Positions 57,705 to 64,000 of a DNA stretch of 64,000 nucleotides are shown one piece after another. Made by a program: the position numbers and the translations under genes. The stretch's first letter is position 1. Every line of letters begins with the position of its first letter. The notes beneath the pieces are model-generated. The model was given only the letters and a program-made list of their open reading frames with translations. It was not told the DNA's origin and ran no database searches. Where the stretch lies: assembly GCF_002099425.1 (NCBI RefSeq), contig NW_018343984.1, forward strand, positions 18,463,501 through 18,527,500, read 5' to 3'. Source of the DNA: Phascolarctos cinereus (lineage: Eukaryota; Chordata; Mammalia; Diprotodontia; Phascolarctidae).

Positions 57705-58325
57705 CAAAACAGGGTGGGTAATTGTATAATATGTAATTACAAAAATCTGGAAGCAACCTATATACTGTTAACCTGAAAGTTTGGTTAAAGAAGGCAAACA
57801 AGTTAGGTGATACATGATTATATAGTTTATTCCCTTTTAGCTAGCAAATCATGTTAACATGGAAGCCAGAATGTGATTCTGACTCCAAGATTAAGCAAAA
57901 TGAGAGAGGTTTTATGCAGTTTAGAGTTATCAGACTCAGGATGTCTGTGTTACAATTTTTTTTTAAACATATAGCATGGGAAAGGAATTTTCTTAACTGA
58001 ACAGGTTGTAAATACAATAAAACAGGAGAATGTAAAAGTGTCAATTTAAATTATAGACCAAGATAGGAAGAGTCCCATTATTCAAGAGAGTGTCTGGTCC
58101 CAGACATCCTGGGCTTAGTGATAAGGAACAGGAAGAATGCTGGTCAGTTCCATCTGGTCTTGGAAACTGCTGACACAGGAAGGGGTGTTTTTAGTTCACT
58201 CAAGGAGAAAAAGATTAATTCAGGTTTTTGGCCCTTATTGGGGCTCAACTGATCTTAAATGATTATCAGCACCCTATAGGGAAATGATTAAATAAATCAT
58301 GATACACTGGTATAATAGAAAATTA
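57705..58325 (+). mobile_element. old LINE-1 text split by about 490 bp of other DNA
   Basis: aaaaatctggaagcaaccta (57739) and gggaaatgattaaataaatc (58278) are consecutive in L1 ORF2. The insert, about 57777-58268, begins TG and ends CA and carries caataaaac on + near 58015, so it may be a small LTR fossil. Confidence 0.4.
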
Positions 58326-58327
58326 TA

Positions 58328-58550
58328 ATAACTACATTGATATATTACTTTAAGGTTTACAGAGCACTTAAAAATATTATCTCATTTTATCTTTATGACA
58401 ATCCTGAAAGGTAGATGATAGATGACTATTATTTTATAGTTGAGGAAACTGACTTAAGTAGGGTTATCGACTTACCCTGGGTCATCTAGCTAGGCAGTGC
58501 CTGAGACTAGATTTGAACTTGGTCTTCCTTACTTCGGATCAAGCATGCAC
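58328..58550 (-). mobile_element. CORE/MIR SINE
   Basis: It contains tttacagagcacttaaaaat, atagttgaggaaactgactt and gatttgaacttggtcttcct. Confidence 0.65.
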
Positions 58551-59010
58551 CATCTGCCTGCTTTTCTTTGTTTCTATCTCTTTTTTACTGTCATTGTCTC
58601 TATTTCTCTCTATTGTCTTTCACGATCTCTGTCTCTTTCTATCCCTGTGTTTCTCTCAGTCTCTATATTAGCCTCAGTATCCTCATTTTCAAAAATGAAA
58701 GGACTTGACCTGTAAGGTGTGAACTCCTGGGGGTGGGGGGGAAGTAGGAGGCATTGGAGATAACTTCAGAGAGACTATCTAAATAAATACCTCGGTAAAA
58801 TAGATCAGGAAATGTAGCAGAGGGTGAATTGACCTCCAGGGGCCACATCTGGGAACATGCATCTAGAGCTCCCTCGGGAAGACAATTCAACCTCTACCAC
58901 ATGTATCTACTACAAACAGAAAGTTTTTCATATAAAGGTATTATTATTTTTCAAATGTTAGTGAATGTGAGTGATAAGTTCACTGTACTCAATTCCTGGT
59001 AGCCTTCTGT
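58551..59010. other. pyrimidine-rich low-complexity DNA then unassigned sequence
   Basis: 58560-58670 is built of tctctt/ttct words. The rest is not recognised. Confidence 0.4.
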
Positions 59011-59024
59011 CATTATGTATTTTC

Positions 59025-59184
59025 GTTGGTTTTTTTTTCTCTTTTATTGGTGAGGCAATTGGGGTTAAGTGACTTGTCCAGGGTCACACAGCTAGTACGT
59101 GATAAGTGTCTGAGGCTGGATTTGAACTCAGGTCCTCCTGACTCCAAGGCCAGAGCTCTATTCACTGCACCACCCAGCTGCCCC
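59025..59184 (-). mobile_element. tRNA-derived SINE, WSINE1-like
   Basis: An exact 14 bp duplication, cattatgtattttc, lies at 59011-59024 and 59185-59198. Confidence 0.96.
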
Positions 59185-59384
59185 CATTATGTATTTTCTT
59201 GAAAGACATTATAGTACAATTACCATCATGAGCAACTAAAAAAATTACAAAGGAGTCACCTTACTAAAAAAGTTTGTGGACGACTGCTTTAAGGTCTATT
59301 CCAGACAAATCTTACAATCATGATACTGTCTACCCCATGCTTGTCTATCTATATTTGCATGTGGTGAGTTCCTCTAGCGTACTG

Positions 59385-59475
59385 ACTGTTTTTTGCCTCT
59401 TTTTATATTTTCAGTTCTTGACACGTTGACTTGCACATACTAGGAGCTTACTAAATATTTATGGGCTGATTACTG
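59385..59475 (+). mobile_element. L2/MIR-type 3' tail
   Basis: It contains ttcttgacacgttgacttgc and acatactaggagcttactaa. Confidence 0.5.
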
Positions 59476-59690
59476 TATGATGTCATATATATGTATAATA
59501 TATATACATGTTATGTATGTCTAATATATATGTAAATATATACATACACAGACACAGATTCCATGTTACATATATGTATACACACAGACACACAGATTTC
59601 ATCAGCTTCTGGTGTGGAAACTCCCTTTTCCTTTGCAGAACCACAACCATCTCTGTGATTGTGTAGAGAAGTTCTCTCGAACTGCTTGAA
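59476..59690. repeat. TA/CA-rich low-complexity tract
   Basis: Mixed tatata, catata and cacaga runs at 59485-59600. Confidence 0.75.
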
Positions 59691-59694
59691 CACA

Positions 59695-59950
59695 AGATGC
59701 ATTTTATAGGGTCAGAGTGGGATTTGAACCCAGGTCTTACTGATTTCAAGCCTAGCCCTCTAGCCCGTTGCCGCTACATAAAGTGACATCTGCCTAGCAC
59801 CATCAAGTTTACAAAGCGTTTTTCATCCAGTATCTCCTGTGACCCTCACAACGACCCTCCAGGTACATGCTACAGGTATTCTTCCCATTTCACAGACGAA
59901 AAAAGTGAGGCGCGAGTGCTAGGTCGTGTAGGAGGCAGACCACGGACCAA
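59695..59950 (-). mobile_element. two MIR-type pieces on the promoter shore
   Basis: 59695-59770 (ggatttgaacccaggtctta) and 59795-59945 (ctgtgaccctcacaacgacc, cccatttcacagacgaaaaa). The second keeps several CpGs that inland copies have lost. Confidence 0.65.
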
Positions 59951-59989
59951 GGGTGGCACTATATTTTCTTCTTTCTCCTAAACAATAGC

Positions 59990-60820
59990 ACGAGGACCCC
60001 AGGCTATGGGCCTGCTTTATGTCATTTGGATAAATCCGAGGAGAATCCCCTCCCCACGGGGCAGGCGACCCGCCTTCCAGGCACCCCAGCGGCGGCTGGT
60101 CGCCACCCCTCTAGCTCCAGCACTCGCCTCCTCTCCCTGCCAGCCCCGCCCCACCCGTTGTGGGGGAGGGGGCCCGGCCCTGGGAGAGCCCTGGAGTGAC
60201 GTAACACGACTTCCTCGTCTCCTCAAGCCCCGCCCCATCCACGCGCATCTCCGCCAATCGCGGGCCGCGCTCCCTCGCTGACCTTTTCCGGCCCGCCAGG
60301 CTCCCGCCCTCCAGCGCCCGGCAGCCTCATTGTCGCGGGAGGCACCTGAGGTGAGAGCGTCTTCTTCTGTGGTCTCACTCTCCTCAGCCTCCGGAGCCGG
60401 AGCCGCAGCCGCAGCCGCCGCTTGGGGTCCCCCGGCCCGAGGCGCCCGCCATGGACTACGATGAAGGTGAGTCCCCGGCAGCCCTTCGCCCCGACCCGGG
60501 GAGCTCGCTCGGGGGCCTGCCTGGCCGGGGCGCCTCCAGATGGCCGGGGCTGCGTGGGGGGCTTAGTGTGGCGTCCCGGGCCCGCCCCGCGCCTAGGCCT
60601 CGGCCGGTCCGGGGGAGGGGGGTAGGGAGAATGGTGCGTAGGAGCAGGCGAGGCCGCCCCCCCTCCGGGGCCCCCCCAGGATCCGCCCGACCGGTCTTGC
60701 GGGCGCTTTGTTTTGCGAGGAGCGTCCTATCCCGGGAGTCGGGGGCGATCTTTTGTGGGTCCCGGACCCCTGGGGAGGGACCCTTTCTCTGGGGCACGTC
60801 CCTCAATGCCAACTGTAAAC
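59990..60820 (+). promoter_or_regulatory. CpG-island promoter
   Basis: GC- and CpG-rich in an otherwise CpG-poor window. It holds GC boxes ccccgcccca at 60144-60153 and 60228-60237, a CRE-like TGACGTAA at 60197-60204, and a CCAAT box at 60254-60258. There is no TATA box. Transcription probably starts somewhere in 60270-60350 on the + strand; the exact point is not visible. A second, leftward start is possible but not supported by any minus-strand exon. Confidence 0.85.
60451..60466 (+). CDS. first coding exon of an unidentified host gene (partial)
   Basis: The exon ends in atggactacgatgaag followed directly by a strong donor, gtgagt, at 60467-60472. It encodes MDYDE plus the first base (G) of the next codon, so residue 6 is Gly, Ala, Val, Asp or Glu. 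The ATG has G at -3 and G at +4, a strong start context, and follows a 5' UTR rich in CCG units (about 60395-60421). Nothing downstream in the window looks like exon 2. The gene is most likely broadly expressed, as CpG-island genes without TATA often are. DEF8 (MEYDEKLARF) was considered but its sixth residue is Lys, which needs an A here. I cannot name the gene. Confidence 0.65.
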
Positions 60821-61094
60821 CCAAAGAATCACAAAGGAGACCAGTCCACGATCAAAACATTACAAACAGCCGTTCACGCCCGCTCCCCTTTACGCAGGTT
60901 AAGGACCCCCCAGACATCGTGCGCGCCCCTCCCGGCCCAAAGACGGGGCGATCTCCCCACATTCGCCTCCTGCACAGTGGAATATTTGAAATTGGCGAAC
61001 AGCGTCCGGGCTTCATTCTTAAGTGAGTTGGCCAACCGGGATCATTTCCCAGCTTTTCTATCTTAGCCCAGATTTAGTGCTGGAAGTGACCTTA

Positions 61095-61290
61095 AAAGTC
61101 CATCAATGGATTTATTAAGCTCCTTTTGTATGCCGGGTCGTGGATACCGAGACGAAACAGCCTGCCCTCCAAGGCGCTTCTAGCGGAGAAATAACGTGTC
61201 TGTATATATGTACGTGCGAATATACGAGACACAGGTATCATTTGGGGGTGGGGCACTGATAGCTGGAAAGGCTTCAATGGGTAAACCCTT
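61095..61290 (+). repeat. family U fragment with many CpGs kept
   Basis: It contains tatgccgggtcgtggatacc and gccctccaaggcgcttctag, the 5' part of family U with CpGs at sites where other copies have TG or CA. Confidence 0.55.
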
Positions 61291-62489
61291 CAGGTCGTTA
61301 TTCTGCAGATGGAGGATATATCTAAGTGTTATCTTGGGTGGTGGTATTCGTTAATCAAGGCTTATTGCTTAAATGAGCACTGGCATCCTATTTGAGGTGA
61401 GTTTTTCACTAATTTTCACCGTGTGAAATTTTAGAAGGTCCTTTATTTTATAAATTCCAGTAGTAGTGCCAAAGATATAAAAACTGTGATCTGTTCATAC
61501 CATCTTGCAGAGTAGCCTTTGAAATTAAAGAATGTTATAACAGGCTTTATTGCTAAAGTGGGCAGCATCCTCTAGTTTTTTTCCTGGGATAATTTTCTTG
61601 ACTACGTATGGATCTCTATGACAAAGCCTGCTTTAGAGTCGTTAGTTCTAGTACAGTTCTACTAATACTGCTCTGCATGATGGTATTTGTGTTGACCAAC
61701 TTGAAAAGCAGCCTCTGGGCAGATTTTTCAGAACAGTTCAAAAAAAAAGTGCAGACAAAGGTGGTAATTGTTGATAGCCAAGTGGGTTAGTCTTACAAGG
61801 AAAGACATCATTTTACTGTTATGTCCTTCTCACATCACTCAACCTTTAGACAGATTTCCCAGAAAAAGAGTATTGATATATTTGGATTTCCCTTAGTCTC
61901 ACTGCCTGTCTTTTTCTGCTTAAAAAAATCAGCAAATGAAGGGCAGCCTGAGACAATTCACAGATTTCTTCCTGTTATCAGACCCTGAACAATCACAAAC
62001 TTGGCCTTTTTTGATGGCTTTCCTAGGAGAAAAAAAATCTGTTGTGTAGTTGGTTATAAGAAAGAAAATGAAAAATAATCTTTCCTGGTTTTATTTTGCA
62101 TTGAAAGGGGAAAATACTTCAAAAAAATTACCTTTTAATCCATCCTCTTTTGTTTCCATGCTTTAAATTAATACTTAATGCAGGGTGTGTCAGGCAGTGC
62201 AATAGCATTATCGTGAATCTTTCAGAAAGTATTAGTGTTATTTAAAGTAGGCTTTTTGTGTAACTTATTTTGCAGAAGGAAATTCATTTGCTCTTTATTG
62301 GCAAGGGTCTCTTTTTTAGTCTGTTACATCAAGAATTACTTTGATATAGTTCCAAATGATGCCAGCTAGAGGTGGTTAGAGTTAGGAGGAATTCTTAAAA
62401 ATTATTTTTCATGCTGCTGTTGGGAGATGGGCCTGAGACCAGTTGTAGTTTGAGTACCAAGTTAGGCTAAGTATCATTAAAGGATCAGT

Positions 62490-62880
62490 TTATCTTTGTA
62501 GGTTTAGAACTGGAAGGGTCATCAGAAATCATCTGGTCCATCTAACCCATTGAGGCAGTAACTTTTTCTGTGTCATGGACCCTCTTGGCGGTCTGGTAAG
62601 GCCTCTGGCACCCCTCTCCAGATGGCTCCAGAAGGAAACCAGTGATATTGAAATAGTTTTCTAAATATTAAAAGCAGAAGCTCAGAGACCCAAAGTCAAG
62701 GATCCCTGATCTACTCTGAACTCTTTTATTTGACAGACGAGGAAATGTAGAGAAAGATAAGCCAGAGATAGATAATGACTTGCTGCATATCTCATGGATA
62801 TTAAGCAATAAGGCCAGAATTTGGACTATAGGTCTTTTGAGTCAATGTCCTGTGCTCTTTCGACTGAGCCATGACAATCC
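62490..62880 (-). mobile_element. MIR-type SINE split by a hAT MITE
   Basis: The left part (tagaactggaagggtcatca) and right part (tgacagacgaggaaatgtag, cagaatttggactataggtc) form one MIR-like unit in order, interrupted at 62548-62712. Confidence 0.6.
62548..62712 (+). mobile_element. hAT-type MITE, family H, diverged
   Basis: It contains ttttctgtgtcatggaccct, ttggcggtctggtaaggcct and a right end aaagtcaaggatccctg. It is the shortest of the three left-end copies. Confidence 0.65.
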
Positions 62881-63565
62881 ATGAAACACTGTATTTAAAT
62901 CTGATATATTAGAATTTTAGAAGTTGTGTCACTTTGCCAAGGATATGATTTGACCCAGGGTATATCCCAGCCTGGTGCCAAAGGACTGTTTTGTATCTGT
63001 GTACAAACTTGATATTCTTTCATGAATTTGTATTCATAAAACTATAGTGAGTGATGTTTCTTAGCTTTGAGAAGGGATGGAGTATTTTGTGAATTGTAGT
63101 TCTGCTGTAGCTAGGTAGTGACATAATCTGTGTGTATTAAGACAAAATCTTAGACTTCTCAGTAGAGTTTAAGTGAAGGAGAAAGTTAATTTGGAGGACA
63201 TATGTTGTCAATTTTAAAATTGCTGTAATTCCAGACTGCTTCCCTTTGTCACCCAGAAATACCCCTCTCTGCTGTCAGTTAGTATAGATCAGGTAATGAG
63301 ATTAATTTTTGTGACGTGATGTGCAATATTTCCATTCAATTCTGTAAAATGTTATTGAGAGCTGCTCTGCAGGTTACTTGAAGGGAATACAAACCTGAAT
63401 GAGAGAATCTCATTCCTGAGAGTAGATAATACATTAATAGAATAAATGTAATAAAAATCGCTTGCTACTGGGGCAGGAAAAAAACAATAACACATTGCCA
63501 AAGCAAATGTAAGTAACTATTGGGTTACTTCCATCACATTTGTGTGCGTTAGCTGCATCAAAGGG

Positions 63566-63600
63566 TGTGTGTGTGTGTATGGGTGTGTGTGTGTGTTCGT
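63566..63600. repeat. (GT)n microsatellite, interrupted
   Basis: GT units broken by atgg, then cgcgcgcat-type text to 63612. Confidence 0.85.
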
Positions 63601-63689
63601 GTGCGCGCATGCACTTATATATGGGGGGGGCGCTGCCCTGCACACACTTGTGCTCAAGTATTACTAGGGAGAATGGAAGAGATTTGCAT

Positions 63690-63945
63690 TGAGGTCTTTC
63701 CTTTGTTGTTGACTCTCTTTGTGACCTCAGGCAAGTCCTGTAACTTTCTTCTCTGGAAAGCAGACATTAAATTTGGGGCTCACATAGATTGTTTTTGTGG
63801 TTGAGTATTTCAGAGGCAAGACAGGTTTCATTAGTGCAGGAAACTCCCTGAAGGGTAACCCTTGGTCACTCTGAGCAACTTGTTTGCCATGGTGGGATAA
63901 CTAGTATGTTTCAGACGCAAGTCTTCCCAACTCCAAGGCTAGCTA
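63690..63945. mobile_element. worn MIR-like scraps
   Basis: gtgacctcaggcaagtcctg (63721) is MIR-like on +, and gtttcagacgcaagtcttcc (63909) is the same sort of text on the other strand. Too decayed to bound. Confidence 0.4.
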
Positions 63946-64000
63946 GTTCACTCATTAAACGATCCATATAAAAATGTGTTATAGAATGCTAGCATCCTTC

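Larger units (their letters stand above)
60467..64000 (+). other. intron 1 of the unidentified gene (open at the right edge)
   Basis: It starts with a donor and contains no recognised exon. It holds family U, MIR and hAT repeats. The ATG frame stays open to 61026 because CpG-rich DNA has few stops; this is more likely an accident than a retained-intron protein. The stretches 61400-62480 and 62890-63560 show nothing I can name. Confidence 0.6.

Noticed and set aside
60006-60281. 91-codon frame in the CpG island
   Set aside because: It lies upstream of the likely start region, is Pro/Arg-rich, and fits chance in GC-rich DNA.
60344-60400. Possible tiny intron in the 5' UTR (ctgag/gtgaga to ctcctcag)
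   Set aside because: It would be only about 50 bases, too short for a usual vertebrate intron.
60451-60466. Exon 1 as DEF8
   Set aside because: DEF8 begins MEYDEK as I remember it. Here residue 2 is Asp and the split codon begins with G, so residue 6 cannot be Lys.

Overview
This window looks like 64 kb of marsupial nuclear DNA: about 60 kb of repeat-rich intergenic sequence, then a CpG-island promoter and the first exon of a gene that runs out of the window to the right. The marsupial call rests on at least 19 copies of a tRNA-derived SINE whose head reads ggggcagctaggtggc and whose body ends near gtcacttaaccccaattgcc. I remember this as the WSINE1/WALLSI type of Australian marsupials, so a dasyurid, koala, wallaby or possum is more likely than an American opossum. 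LINE-1 3' ends of marsupial type, a second SINE with an RTE/BovB-like 3' tail, MIR/CORE SINEs, L2, CR1/L3 and several hAT DNA transposons agree with this. All family names are from memory; nothing was searched.

Layout. 1-10 kb: CR1/L3 LINE fragments at 1-740 and 8020-9075, an L1 3' end with a nested SINE (3965-5545), MIRs and an LTR-like fossil. 10-17 kb: a 650 bp hAT element, several L1 ORF2 pieces, a compound (AT)n(AG)n microsatellite and a stretch without recognised repeats (15.7-16.7 kb). 17-30 kb: old interspersed repeats, LTR-like fossils, nested SINEs, a SINE with a (AAAG)n tail, and a 200 bp palindromic DNA element inside an L2. 30-45 kb: more SINEs, an L1 split by a solo LTR (35.2-36.0 kb), a 7SL (SRP RNA) retropseudogene inside another L1 (36.75-37.01 kb), a local duplication around (TTTC)n, and a decayed hAT transposase element (41.9-43.1 kb). 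45-59.9 kb: SINEs, an L1 ORF1 fragment, and an LTR whose 3' edge took an L1 insertion with a 15 bp target-site duplication.

59.99-60.82 kb is a CpG island with GC boxes, a CRE-like site and a CCAAT box. It is followed by an ATG in strong context at 60451 and a splice donor at 60467. The exon encodes MDYDE plus one split codon. The rest of the window is intron 1 on the + strand. I could not name the gene from five residues. I found no other host coding exon, no tRNA, rRNA or snRNA gene, and no CRISPR or bacterial-style operon. Long open frames elsewhere are repeat translations or chance. No undescribed biological system is visible. The points most worth checking are the promoter and first exon, the 7SL copy, CpG retention in old repeats flanking the island, and a few non-repeat stretches that could be regulatory.
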